Part shown: positions 21,240 through 33,669 of the stretch, piece by piece
How positions within the stretch are numbered: position 1 is the stretch's first letter
How the letters are laid out: every line of letters begins with the position of its first letter
The notes under the pieces: model-generated
Database searches by the model: none
Told to the model about the DNA's origin: nothing
Seen by the model: only the letters and a program-made list of their open reading frames with translations
Assembly (NCBI GenBank): GCA_014898415.1
Contig: RCTD01000002.1
Location: 620,001 to 684,000, forward strand
Reading direction: 5' to 3'
DNA: 64,000 bases
From: Stromatinia cepivora
Taxonomy: Eukaryota > Ascomycota > Leotiomycetes > Helotiales > Sclerotiniaceae
Position numbers and translations under genes: made by a program

Positions 21240-22533
21240 TCAGTGAGCATCTTCATCCTTTCCGGGCCACATTATCATCTTCTGTGAAACAGCTTTAATA
21301 TGAGCAAATACAATCGAAACCCATAATAGGAATAGCAAAACTCCCATCCCAGTTCCTACTGCTAGTATTGGATCGCTGTTTAATCTTTCTCCGATCTTGA
21401 TAGTCGCGATAGTAAAACCCACATTTGGGAATACATATGCATACCAGTTTAGATGAAAATCATTTCTGTTAAATGCTTCAATTGCTGCAAAGGTTGCGAT
21501 GGCGAAGAACCAAAATGCCAGAGCCCAAAGGAAGATCGCTGAAAGAAGAGCACCGAGTTGTAACATATCAGGAATCGCAGCTGGATTGGTAATGCCTGGG
21601 AGATTGTAGTATTCGGTAAAGACTTTGGTAACTGTCGCGTCTTGGGCCATACCAATGAGTGCGAGAGCCGTGAAAGAAGGTGGTCCAACTGCAATGAACA
21701 TGGCAGGTCGAGAAGCATCGACAGGAAGTCCAGAAGTGAGAAGTCGACCAAAATAAATCCCATACATCATGATAGCTAAAATCATTCCAAGACCCTGAAA
21801 TGTGAGACCAGCCACCAACATTTGTGCCGCAGATTCTACAGGTTGTGTTTTGGCGATGGCAGATGCGAGAGTACCGACTAGCATGGCAGGGAAGATTGGA
21901 AGAACCCAACCAGGTAGAACATTGGTAATGACAAGTTTCTTGACTGTGAAAAGGACGTGGTAGTAAACGATGGCGAGGACTGTGGCACAAACTGTATAGG
22001 TCCAGAAAGCTAATCGAAGAGCACCGATGAGCCAAGGGCCAGTGTTTGGAATTCCATATGCAGTAGTGTTCGTCATCATTGTGGCTAAAGTGAGCCACCC
22101 TGTAGCGAAAAAGAATCCTTCATGCGGGTTCGTAAATGAATGAGTAAATGTCCCAGGATGAATCATAAAGCGAGTGATCATGAGTCCAGTGATAGCCAAA
22201 AAGACCATGATATTGATAACAAACATGGCTTTGCCTAGTGTGATGAGTGCATCCGATTCGATGGGAAGGACAGAGAGAGTAAAGGCTACTCCTCCTGTTG
22301 ACATCGTACATGCATACCAAGCTTTCAAAAGTTAGTGATGCAAATTACGTGAGGAGTCCTGGAGTTTAGGTACCATAAGTGAAATGTTTTAATCGCTCCG
22401 AGAAAGTAAGTGTTTGCAGGGGTTCTTCCTTTTCTGGCATTTTCTCGAGGGCATTTTCGACGTCATCTTCTCTGAAATCTCCTCTGAGAATGTTTTCCGT
22501 CGATGAGGTTGCAGAAGATTTTGAAGAAACCAT
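21240..22533 (-). CDS. TDT-family C4-dicarboxylate/organic-anion transporter (Mae1/SLAC1-like)
   Basis: Two exons (22533-22374 and 22321-21240) with a phase-1 intron (donor GTACCT, acceptor TTTGAAAG), giving 413 aa. The hydrophilic N-terminus ends FSERLKHFTYAWYACTMSTGG, the first-helix signature of the tellurite-resistance/dicarboxylate transporter family. About ten membrane segments follow, with conserved Pro/Gly positions (GPPSFTAL, ESDALITLGKAMF). The family includes yeast Mae1 malate permease, Ssu1 sulfite pump and plant SLAC1; the substrate cannot be told here. Plasma-membrane location is expected. Intact. It sits between two carbohydrate-active enzyme genes. Confidence 0.88.
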
Positions 22534-25179
22534 TTTGGCTATATTGGACTGAGCCAGCAGTCTAGATTTTCAGGTTTCTGATGAGGATAAGAAGAAGAAT
22601 ATTGGAACGTGCGAACGAGGAAATAATGATAGTTAGTTCGGTAAACACAGATACATTCAACTACTTCTGTCGTTGAGAGAGCAGCTCGTTTTGTATTAGT
22701 GTTATAATGTATTCAAATGAAGTTAGGGAAAGTGTAATGAAGTTAGGAAAAGTGACTCTGGAGAAGTATTTGATAGATGCGGGATGACGACCTCATTTTG
22801 AAGATTTCGTGTTCACAGGTACTGGAGGCGATAATCTTCTTGTAGTGGAACACCCATTTGTCTCGTAATTACTACCAAGAATCCAAGATGTCAAAAATAT
22901 AACTAAAACGACACCAAATGGAGCTTTCGTGGCCAAGTTTGTCGTAACACAAAGGAAACAATGAAAATATGCCCGAAACTGAAAAAAGTGGAGGACCAAG
23001 AGATAAGAGACTTCAGATGAAGAGCCTCAATTAGGGTCTCAAGGCGACACTCATCAACCCAAAGGATGATCATCAAGCTCTCGGTACTTTGAACTCGTCG
23101 GAGCCAAGTTGGATTTAACTACTAAGACTTGGCTTCAGGGAGCTCCCGGGTAACTTTAAGGATGGCAAACAGCCTAACCTAGCTGCATATGCAGTATTTG
23201 AGGGACTCAGTGTTCCGTAATATTCCGACCATGTCAATGCCACAGCAAAAATCTTCCAAGATTGTTAGAGTTTGTAGAAGAAGTATAAGGTATGAGTTAT
23301 GGCATGGAAGACCGACGTGAAAGGGTAGTGAACATGTCGATTGAGGCTAGGCCGGGACGTCCCGCTCAAGGAAGCCCCCTTCATATACCCAGCGAAGACG
23401 ACAGAACTCATTTCATGAGTCTAGAAGCTTCAAGCCAAGGATCTATATTGTTAACAGCAGTAAGATTGTCAAGAAATCTTCGCACAGAGCGAAGAAAGTT
23501 TAAATAAAAATAGTTTGCTTATATTTCGGTAGTGATTTAGCATGCCGTGATAGTTCGTGCTAAAAAGGAACCTTACCGTCAAAGGTATTTTCTAACTGGA
23601 TATAGACGCATCCTATGAACATTGGGCCAAGATGATATTGAGCCTTAGTTGAACGGCATTGATGAAATTGTGTCCACAGAAAAGACAAAATTGATGATCT
23701 TGATGACGAAGCACCGTAGAAGCGCCTTGGGCTGGGTTATCAAGATAAGGTTATCGACTTGGCCATCATTTCAATACAATTTGATCGTCAATGATCAATT
23801 TCTCACCAGCAGTAGCACAGCCACGAATGGTATTAAGTCGATCAGTGTCACTGTGTGTGAGCACAGTGTGAGTCTGTGAGATAATGATAAAGATACTAAA
23901 ATTCCTAGTTCGAAAAAGATTTTCATTTAATGCAGAAAGGATGAATAGAACCAAGAAAATATCTATCTGTAATTTGTTGGCGGTTTGATGTTTTGATGTT
24001 TTGAACCTCAAGCTTGGGTTTGAGTCGTGCGGAAAAAGAAGACGCACTAATCTCAAAGCAGATAAGTGTACTATTATCAAGTTCAGCACGTGATTCCGAT
24101 CCATTTTGAGCCTTTTCGTTTCGTGTCGTTTCATTTTTCATTTTCATTTACAAATCTTCGAAACACCTGCAAAACAATCGAAATTTCATTCTATTTTTAT
24201 CTTATTTTTCCTGTTATTTATTTTTGGGAATGGAAAAGCTTTTTTGTTGGCAGCTATTGCTACGTTTAACACGTGATATGATGAATTTCATACGATTCAA
24301 AGCCTTTCTTTCTTTCTCGTTCTATTCTTGTATCATTAAAATACTCGAGTAGCTTGATATGAAATGTATTATGACCAACCTTTGAAGCTTTTCCCGGGAA
24401 ATGAAATACCGAGATGGTAAGATCCACAATGCAGCGGGAAAACAAGCCACAAATCAAAGCTGGCGTGCGGGGAAATGATGATTAGTATCCATTACAGTTG
24501 TTAATGTACCCACGAGTCTTGTCACACATGTTCCGAGGTTGAAAGGGAAAAGGATTTTCCATGCAGTATTTGGACCAGAGTAGGCTTCAATCGCAGAAAT
24601 CTAATCACATTGAGATAGTTCTCTTGCTGTAGGATTTGTAGAAGAAAAAGACTACCTCCCCAAAATTGTTCCGCAGCTGTCTCGACTGCTGCATCTCTCC
24701 CGAGCGCCCAGGGAAGATTTTACTTCATGCAACTTTTATGCACCTATTTTCTCATCATGAGATTTTCCAATTTTGCCGCCAAATGAATGCTACTTGAGCA
24801 TTGTTTTTGTACCTTGTGTTTTCATTCGCACATGTGGATTTACCCCATATTTTGGACAGATTTTGTGGGGTTTACAGTGGGCCATGAGCGCGATGGCATG
24901 GTAATTTGGAAACCAAATAATCACAAATCATATATCATTGGAGCGCAAAAAGGGTTTTTAGCTCAATACCGTAGGTTGAATCAAGCAGGTAGTGACGCCG
25001 GTGATCATGCCGGGACTTAGGCTTGATTGGATCGGGGTACTAACAGATCTTATACTCTCAAACTTCGACCCTTGGCATCTCCGGATAATACAGGCTGAGG
25101 TATATAGAGGAAGTCTTGATCCGAATCCGAATGTCGAATCCTGTTTAACAGTACATTGGCTGAGCACAAAATCTTCAAA
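22534..25179. other. 2.6-kb intergenic region
   Basis: Contains only short frames without protein-like features. E-box type CACGTGA sites lie near 24087 and 24270. This is the upstream region of the transporter (minus) and of the GH43 gene (plus). Confidence 0.45.
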
Positions 25180-27167
25180 ATGTTGCACATTGTCTTTTTG
25201 CTACTTTCCATTTGGAGCAGTTACGTACTTGCTTCTCTTCAAATTGTATGGATCGCCCTGATTATGAATGCGAAGGCTTATGCATTTCTAGGTATCAGGT
25301 GCAACATGGACAGCTTCTGGCCTTAATCAGCACATCCAAGCCCATGGAGGTGGGATTATCCAAGTCGGCTCGACATAGTCAGTAACAACTCTCCTTGCCC
25401 TTCCAAACTGACCTTTTATCAATCACAGTTATTGGGCCGGAGAGAATAAACTCAATGGAAGTGCTTTCCAATCAATCAACTGCTACTCCAGCACTGATCT
25501 TGTGAACTGGAAATTCAATTCTTATCTTCTTACGTTACGATCGTCTGGAGATTTGGGACCCAATCGAGTTGTGGAACGTCCACACATAATGTACAATGAT
25601 GCAACAGCTAAATATGTGATGTGGATGCACATTGATGATTCGAGCTATGGCGAAGCAAAAGCTGGTGTTGCAACTAGCAGCAGTGTTTGTGGACCTTATA
25701 CATATTTGTGAGTTAATTGATTCGATTATCGCGTGAGGACGATGATCTCAAAGAAACTTCTAGGGATAGCGATACTGATGAAGATTAAAACAGAGGAGCA
25801 AGCCAACCATTGGGCTACCAAAGTAGAGATCTCAATGTGTTTAAAGGTATAGAGTAATGACATTTCGGATTTCCTCAGTCACTAACTAGAAGTTAGATAC
25901 CGATGGAACAGGTTATCTATTGAGCGAAGACGTAATTCCACTCATGCCTTTCCGTTTTAAATTAGCGCTGATCATTATATAGCGAGCAAACGGTCTACGT
26001 ATTGACAAACTTTCCGCCGATTACACATCGGTTGTCTCAGCTGTTTATCTCTTTGCTGATTATGAGGCTCCCGCCATATATAAAAGCAACAACACTTATT
26101 TTATGTTTGCCAGTCATTTGTCAGGGTGGGGTATGCATGTCGATTTCCTTCGTGTCCGGCCCTTTGAATGTTTTCCCTGCAATCTTATTTTACACCTGTA
26201 CACATCTGGACGGGCAATGTTGGACCTTTGATTTGATGTTCAAAATATTGACAGTCTGCCTATAACAGCTCCAAACGATAACGTCTATGCTACCGCGACG
26301 AATTTAGCAGGGCCTTGGTCTGCTTGGTCCAACTTTGCAACGGTTGGGACAAATACTTATAGCAGTCAGACGGCGGCTGTGGTTAGTATCAATGGAGTTG
26401 TCATGTAAGCTTTCTTTTCGATCATCTTCCGGCTTGGGGAATATATCAGAATTATTGGTAACCAACAGGGCTAATTAAGTATAGGTACATGGGAGATCGG
26501 TGGCAATCATCCAACCTTATGACATCGACCTACGTCTGGTTACCTTTGACAATTTCCGGAACTAAGGCATCTATGGTATATAACCTAATGTCCAAAAGAG
26601 TTGCCCAGAAGTTAACGTGGACAGAGCAACGAAGTGAATTGGATCATCAACCCGGCGGCAGGAACATGGACCGCCGGCCCCAGCGAAACATGGCTAGAAG
26701 CCGAAGCCGCCACAAACACCCTCGCTAACGGTGCTATAAACATCACATGTTCCGGTTGCTCGGATGGTGTCCGAGTCGGGTATATTGGTGGACCTAGTCC
26801 TGGAGGTACATTGACCATGAATGGAGTTAGTAGCTCCGTAGCAACAACTACCTCGATTCGAATTCATCATTTGAATGGTGATTCGACACAACGCTATGCG
26901 AACGTTGTAGTCAATGGAGTCAGCAATATTATTGCGTTTTTGCCGACAAAGGATGGTAATACACCTGGCACAAGTGTCTTGACGACTGCATTGAAGAGCG
27001 GGGCTGCAAATGTCATTGAGTTTGAGTCGTATAATTCTGGATGGGGTAAGTCTATGATATTCATTATTCGTAACTCATTATTCGTTAATAGTCCGCCATT
27101 ACATCTACCTGTGCTAATATATGATGCAGCACCAGACATTGACCGCATAATGGTTCCCGTCTCTTAA
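25180..27167 (+). CDS. Secreted GH43 exo-beta-1,3-galactanase-like enzyme with C-terminal CBM-like region
   Basis: Ten exons, phase-checked: 25180-25245, 25292-25377, 25429-25707, 25794-25846, 25897-25931, 25983-26130, 26269-26404, 26485-26575, 26625-27045 and 27130-27167, giving 450 aa. Signal peptide MLHIVFLLLSIWSSYVLA. The propeller starts with IQAHGGGIIQVGSTYYWAGE and continues with VERPHIMYN, PLGYQSRDLNVFKDTDG, ADYEAPAIYK and SGWAPNDNVY, the pattern of the GH43 galactan 1,3-beta-galactosidase group (subfamily 24). The last ~150 residues (AEAATNTL..CSGCSDG..VGYIGG) look like a family-35 carbohydrate-binding module. Known members trim the beta-1,3-galactan backbone of arabinogalactan proteins. 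Intact. It ends 35 bp from the convergent gene at 27203. Confidence 0.88.
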
Positions 27168-27202
27168 ACCCCTCACTTTCTTTTCGTGGGTGGAGGGTCA
27201 TG

Positions 27203-28290
27203 TCATGGGATGCCCGCATCACGAATAGTAGTTCTCTTCTTCTCTATCCTTAAAGCCTTATAGCTCTCACTCAATAAATCAATGGGATCACGATCTCCCT
27301 TCCCAAAACTCTGCATAACCCTCCCAGGCAAAGAATATTTCCTCCTCAAAACCTTTCTATTCCCCCAAACCTCCCAGCGTCCCCTAATCATACTCCTCGA
27401 AATAAGACTCACCACACTCGTTGGCGGCATAGGCGCATTCGTACAAATTTCCTTCAACATCTTTTCTAGTCCTCTAAAAATCCCCGGATCCACAATCCGT
27501 AAATGCGCCAATTCTTTCCGCGTTTCCTTGATCGCCGTCTCAGTCGCATATTCATATTGGCACCCCACCATCCTAAATCTTAAATACTTCGCCAGAACCG
27601 TCGAACACAATAACGCCAAATCCCCATTCATATGCGCCACTACTTTGCCAGTGCGATAATAACATGGTATCTCAATCGTAGTAATCGCGCGTTTCCGCAA
27701 CGCAAATGTCCCAATTTGTATATCTACCTGCGAAAATTCCCCCCATCCTTCATCTGCAGCTTCGCTCTCATCAAGAATATTACTCGGTGATATGTATACC
27801 CATATATAACCCGTAGCACACGCACACAACGAATATGTAGCGCCATCACTCATATTGTCTTTTTGGAAAAAAGCAGCTGAGCCGTGCGCTTTTATGTCTG
27901 CGAAATTGGCGGTTAATTCGGTGCCGAATTTCGAGAGGATATTTTCGTCTGTTACGTTTATATCCGGCATGCTGATTCCTGAATCTTGGTTGGTGGTTAT
28001 GTAGAATATTGGTTGCGTCATGAATCCGGAATCAATGGTGCGCGCATTGTGTACACGAGTGATTTTTAAATTTGGTGCGGAAACTGTGGATTCATTAACC
28101 TAATGGATTTCCCAGATTTCGAGAAGGGGAAACGTGAGAATAACTTACATTCGGTAGAAACAAGGGCTTCTTGTATCATATCAGGTAATTGAGCGAATAT
28201 TCGTTCATTATGGGAATTGACATCGATGATCGAAGGCGCTTTATTGCGACTTGTGACTAGGATTTCTTCTTCGTTGTTGCTGGTGCTCAT
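27203..28290 (-). CDS. 340-aa orphan protein
   Basis: Two exons (28290-28149 and 28083-27203). The intron has donor GTAAGT, branch GTTAATG and acceptor CCACAG, phase 1. The N-terminus is acidic (MSTSNNEEEILVTSRNKAP). The middle is beta-rich (GYIWVYISPSNI, FSQVDIQIGTFALRKRAITTIEIPCYYRTGK). The C-terminal half is helical and strongly basic. No signal peptide or membrane segment; no family recognised. Confidence 0.7.
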
Positions 28291-29556
28291 ACTTGTTAGT
28301 TATTCTTGTGTTTTGATTAAACTATTGACCTTATTGTCGCTAGCTGCTTTGGTATACTTTTACAATTGAGGATTTTTTCCGTGCATGATGGGATGACAAA
28401 CATTATATATCTCATCTACTTTATCCTTGACGAAAATGCTCTTTATATAACATAACTCCAAAATGTCACCTAGGTACGTAAACCATGCTCGCGTAGCCTT
28501 ATCGATCGTGTAATTGATCAAAAATCCTTCTACGATACCTCTCGTTTATCAACCTAGGAAATACCTCCGATCCCTCGCACCTCGTGTCGTTCTAAAAATA
28601 GCCACACTACTCCAAACATATTGTGGAAAGGCGTTAGAATACGAAGTCCACAACTAGGATTGTTTGACAACTGGCTGATTGCGTGAATATGAAACGTGTC
28701 AAAAATTAATCGTGCATCCGTTCAATTTTCTATTTAATGGATGATGATGCGGTGAGTTTATCATGAGGAGGGAAAAAGTAAGGATGTGGGGCCCAAAAAT
28801 GGATGTGGGATTTAGGATTTAGGGGATGGATAACTCGGGGGCAGCCGCAGTAGCAGTTAGCATAGCCTCTGAAGGATTCTTATGCTGGGAAAGTATTTCT
28901 TTGATAACGAATGCTCGATGTGTTTTGATGTGCCGATGGTATACTGTGGAGTGTGGAGGGTTTGGTTAATGTTTGAACTGGGTACCATAATGGTGAATTG
29001 AAGAATGCGATAAGGTCAATGAATTGATATTCTATTGTCGTATTTTTGAGGGTAAATGGTATGGAAAATAGAGGTTTCGCTTAAACGAGAATGAAGGGGT
29101 GTGTGGTGGTGAATAGATATGAGGCACATTGAAGGAAGGACGAATTGTTCACGTGATACATGCGATATAATTGAACTTTGTGCAACCTATACTTCCATAT
29201 TTAGCTGTAAGGTAATTTCTGATCAAAAGAAGGATTTATGATCGAGGAACACATTCAGACATGAAAAAAGAAGAGGCGGCGGCTCAGTTGAGATGTTTAT
29301 AAAATTATATTGAAAAGGAGGAACTCAGGGAAGGATGAGAAATGGCTTAGCCTTGATATATATGGTATCAAATGAGAATGATAGTGCAAGAAATGAAATT
29401 TATCAAACATTACTACATAAATTGGTGTGGTATCAATCCAAGGTCAAACACTTTTAACTTTTTGAGCTTTTCAACGCCGTGTACCCTATTCCCGTAATCC
29501 ATATTCATCCTAAAGATGAGCGACAAGTTTTATGCATGTCTTTTCCTAAAAACTTT
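28291..29556. other. Intergenic
   Basis: No gene supported. 28570-28640 (tgtcgttctaaaa..ccaaacatattgtggaaagg) faintly resembles the sequence beyond the minisatellite at 11000-11110 and may be an old dispersed copy. A CACGTGA site lies near 29152. Confidence 0.35.
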
Positions 29557-31085
29557 TCAAACTTTTCGTCTAACCAAGAGACACCTTCTACCATCTCGCT
29601 TTATATTCCAACCCACGCTTGCGCATATTTCTTTTAGTGTCCCTTCTCTGTCCATCAACCTATCGTTCACAGCAATCACATCTAGTGCTACCGATTGTTT
29701 GCCTAGTAAGATTGAAGATCGAATCTTACTTTGTTCTGCCAATGTCATTCCCCTAATGTCAAGATATCTTAAGCTGTGTTTCGCACCAGTGAAAGTAGGT
29801 AATGGAGTGATGGAAATCCTTCGTCGTAACTTGGTGATGGCAATCGCACGTTCCATAGGTTCGAGAACAGTGGTATATTTTGAGTCGATCTCTAATGAAT
29901 CGATTGCGTCTTCCTCATTCCGTGAGTCATTGTCTTCGGCATCTAGAAAAATAGATTCGAGATCGCGCATGCGAAGGCCTGTGCCTATACTTAGCTCTTC
30001 TACTGTTTGGTTCAAATTCTTTAGCTGAGCGACGCAGGCTGAACCCATCTTCCATCCTCTTAGCTTGAGAGTTTTGATTGTCTTCGGTGCATATCTCAAG
30101 AGTCGCTCTGTATCCTTTTCCTTAATCTCTTCACTAACCGTAAGGTCAGCCGAGGCATCAAGGTATACCAATGTATCCTTCACAGATGGATGAGAGGTTA
30201 GGAAGTTGACAAGAGAGACGTCTTCAAGGAATGGACAATGATTGATTGCTAAATGTGAAACTCTAGCAGTAGGAGGAAGAAGTTGTAAAGCCTCTGTCGT
30301 GATATGAGTGTGTGATAACGTCATTGATTGTATGGAGCCAAGTCGTGAAAATAGCGAGTCAAAGGATGAAGCTGGTAGAGCTGTGCAATTCTCTAAGGAT
30401 AATGATTTGATCGGAAGTGAAGCATCTTCTGGCAGACTGTCGAGTATGCTAGGTATGCAGTCTAGTGTTGATGATGTGCAATTGCACAGATCTAACGTCT
30501 TCAAATGTGGTAACCCAATGAAAAGTAGACGAAGTAAGGACTCGCTCAAGAAACCATTTAGGTTGGTATCTCTCGGAACTCGGAATTCTCGAAGATGTGG
30601 AGCGAGTGAAACCATTCCGTAAAGAAAATTGGAAAATTCTCTCATTGGACGTGCGGTTTTCAGCTCGGAGAAATCAAGACGTCGAATAGTTCTTCCCAAG
30701 ATGGGATTCTCGGTAAGTTGAGCAAGTATATGGTTAAATGCGGACATGTGAGTAACCGTAACACTTCGATATGTAATGAAAAGTGCGTTCATATAAATGG
30801 CTCTTGATACACGAAGACATGAAAATAAAGTGGGTCTTTCCAGATGTGGGCAGTTGATGTCACTGGAATCTATGAGATGTCAATATTATATCAATTGAAG
30901 TTCATGGTAGATATTGAAGTCTTAGTCTTACCATTGCTTGAACCGCCTTCTTTGTGATCATATTTCAATTCCAAATTCCCAAGTATCTTTTGAAGGAGTT
31001 CAGGTGGAAGTAACTCCAAGGGTGATTGACCAGCTTCGTATGCTCGTCTCCTATTTGAGTTTCTCTGGATTGAAGAGCTAGACAT
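29557..31085 (-). CDS. F-box / leucine-rich-repeat-like protein
   Basis: Two exons (31085-30932 and 30869-29557) joined in phase 1, giving 488 aa. The N-terminus has SPLELLPPELLQKILGNLE, an F-box-like motif that would bind Skp1. The rest shows irregular LRR periodicity (LPHLKTLDLCNC, IKSLSLENC, IQSMTLSHTHIT, VSHLAINHCPFLED, IKTLKLRGW, HSLRYLDIRGM). F-box/LRR proteins act as substrate receptors of SCF ubiquitin ligases; the target is unknown. The tail is basic. Intact, with no signal peptide. Confidence 0.8.
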
Positions 31086-32857
31086 TGTGTGTTGAACAGT
31101 TGAAGTGTTTGAGGTAGTAGATTCTTAATTTAAAGATTTATGTATTTGAAAAGTTATATAGTCGAAAGTAAGTGCACCGAGGCACGGATGTCTGAATGTA
31201 TATGGTGTGTAAAAGTATTTTCTGATTTTTCACCACCATTGCAGACATCTTTTGAGGTTATCTATAGTGAGACTCTTATACCTACCAACTATTGCAAGGA
31301 AGAATCTGGGCCTTCCAAATCAGACAACTTGTTACTCAATGCATAAACAGTCTGCATGCCAAACACTGGGGAAATTGCGAAATTGCCTCCCATGACTCTC
31401 TTTTACATCGTCAGAGCTCAAGCACAGCTCATGATGTTATCCAATACTATTCACCGCCAACACGTACTCGTTTCATTGTTACGTAAATGTATAGCAATAA
31501 AGGAATAAATCTGTACAAAGCGACATCATGAGGCAATAAGGAATTAATAATTGGTTCATTTTTCTTGGAAGTCAAAGAAATCACGAGTTAAAGCGATTGG
31601 TGATTTCCCCAGGAAAGGTTAAAAAGAGAAGCACGATTTATAAAAAGGCGGGGTTAGCGTCTTGGCTTCCTGCACGTGGGATGTCGAAGCTTCCCATACA
31701 CGTGATTTAGTTTGAGAAATGTTTTATTTTTGGTTGTCAATGCAATCTAATAAGGAGTCTTGTTTTCAAATCCCGGACTATTGGGAACGCATGGATGGGA
31801 CATTTCGCTCGGAATGAATTCCATGTTGTTGATCTTTCTTGCCCCTTTTTTTTACACAAATTTTCAAATCCCTCATTGAGTCATTTCTGTTGTATACACA
31901 GAACTATCTAATTAGACATATCAATACCATGTTAAGGTTACTCTACAGAATTAAGACGACAGCTTTGAATCATCCATCAAAGTATGCCCATTGTGCGGGA
32001 TTTGGAAGAAAGTTGATGGCGTAAGTGAGAATAGGTATACTGGTATGTCAATGCAGTCTTGAGGCTGAGACTAGATGTATCACTGGTATGTACTTCCCAA
32101 CAACATCGAAACCGTGCTTTTCTGCTTTTCCCTCACCGACCTTACCTTGCTCTCCGTTTGAAAAAAGAGTATCAAGTAACTAGAAGGCATGAATGCTGCA
32201 TCTGATCTAAATAGTTACAATGTGGGTGAGTAACTTTAATAGTTGTAATGCCTACTTTGCTGTAAGGTTTCTTGTTTTGTCAAATGGTTCTATTCTATTC
32301 CATTTATTTCCTTCTTTTCTCTTGTTTGGTTAAAAGTCAAATGATCTTACAATTTGAAGCAGCTCTTTGAGTTGCCAAGCATTAGTATGCTCCTTGCTTC
32401 ATCCCTGCCTTGGCGAAGGAATGAAGCTCACACATTCACAAAATTCATTAAGTCACCTGCATTATATGAGACAGGTTGTATTGCAAGTCATCACTATCTC
32501 TATCGTCCTCTGCGCTCGCAAAAATCTCGTCGCTCATACCGCTTGAACCCACGATTACCTAAACCAACTAATTACGCCAATGAAAAATAATAACCCAAAT
32601 TGCGACTATACCAGAACACCGATGCAACAAACTGCGATAGATATCATTTAGCTTCAGCATTCTCCTCATACTATAGCACTCGATGCATGATACTAGACAT
32701 TGGAAGGATGAAGAATCTGTCCTTGAAGGGGAAATGAATACTGACGACTTGGGATAGCCCTCAAAGCATGAGATTTTCAGCCAACAAGAAGCGAGGAAAT
32801 CGGCTCCATCATTTCCTCCAGGGCCTGCAATGACCTAGCATACAAACCTGCGAATAC
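31086..32857. other. 1.8-kb intergenic region
   Basis: Only short chance frames. Two CACGTG sites (31671 and 31700) lie upstream of the F-box gene. No RNA or repeat seen. Confidence 0.4.
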
Positions 32858-33669
32858 TTAGTTGTCATGATTCAGGCCCCTCAGAATCTCTGATTCCTCT
32901 TCTTTTAGTCGACTTGCCTCCAACCAACCCATCGGCATCTCTTGCGAACGTCTATTAGCTTGAAGTCTGTCCTCAAGAATTCCCTTCGTCTCAATAGTGA
33001 CTTGATTTCGCAGAAGGCTTCCCATGTGATGGAGTACTTGATGTATTTCGTCTAGTCTTTCGGCACGTGTCTTGTCTTTGATCATCATCTTGGTAATTTT
33101 TATGGCATCGGTCAGCATTTGATCGACATACAAGAAAGTCGGCTTCTTTCGGTGCACGAAGGTATGGCGGATCTCTTTAAACTTATCGAGTAGTTCATGA
33201 TATCGAGGAATATCATCGCGGTTCTCGAAAGCTTCGACAGGGATAACGGATGTCGCTAAATATCTTTCCCAAAAGTTCAGCTCTATTTCTTGCGCGGAGT
33301 TCAGATTCTTATTAGCCAAAAAACCGGGTGCCCAGCGCTTTATAAAGTCGAATATTGCGCCCTCAAGTGTTTTACACATTTGGAACATTACGCCCTGTTG
33401 AACAGGGAAAGGCAGTTGACGACGATCGTTTATGTTGGGTTCTTCGTATGGACCAAAGTCTGACGAGGGTGGACCGCGCGCCTGTAATTGAGCTCGATTT
33501 TCTGGATTCATCGCTCTTGTTTGAGTAAGAGACGCCTGGAAGATCGTGGTATTTGGAGCTTCCGGTCGTGTGCGGACTTTTGCTTCATTACCACTGCTTG
33601 TCGTTCTCTTCGATGATTACAACTCGCGAATGCGTCACTGGAGCCTCTACGGGATGAGCAGGAGGACAT
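32858..33669 (-). CDS. 251-aa protein with HEPN-like motif
   Basis: The preferred model has two exons (33669-33592 and 33535-32858) with a 56-nt intron (donor GTAATG, acceptor TTCCAG) in phase 0. A shorter start at 33511 (MNPENRAQLQ) is possible. The protein is mostly helical. Near residue 140 it reads FKEIRHTFVHRKKP, which fits the R-(N/D/H)-x3-H signature of HEPN domains, followed by a long amphipathic helix. HEPN domains are often RNases or nucleotide-binding modules in defence proteins. The call rests on this motif and predicted helicity only. No signal peptide. Confidence 0.6.

Noticed and set aside
23292..23507. 71-codon frame
   Set aside because: No family, no coherent context; a chance frame in spacer.
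31839..32024. Short forward frame
   Set aside because: No start context, splice sites or similarity; treated as chance.
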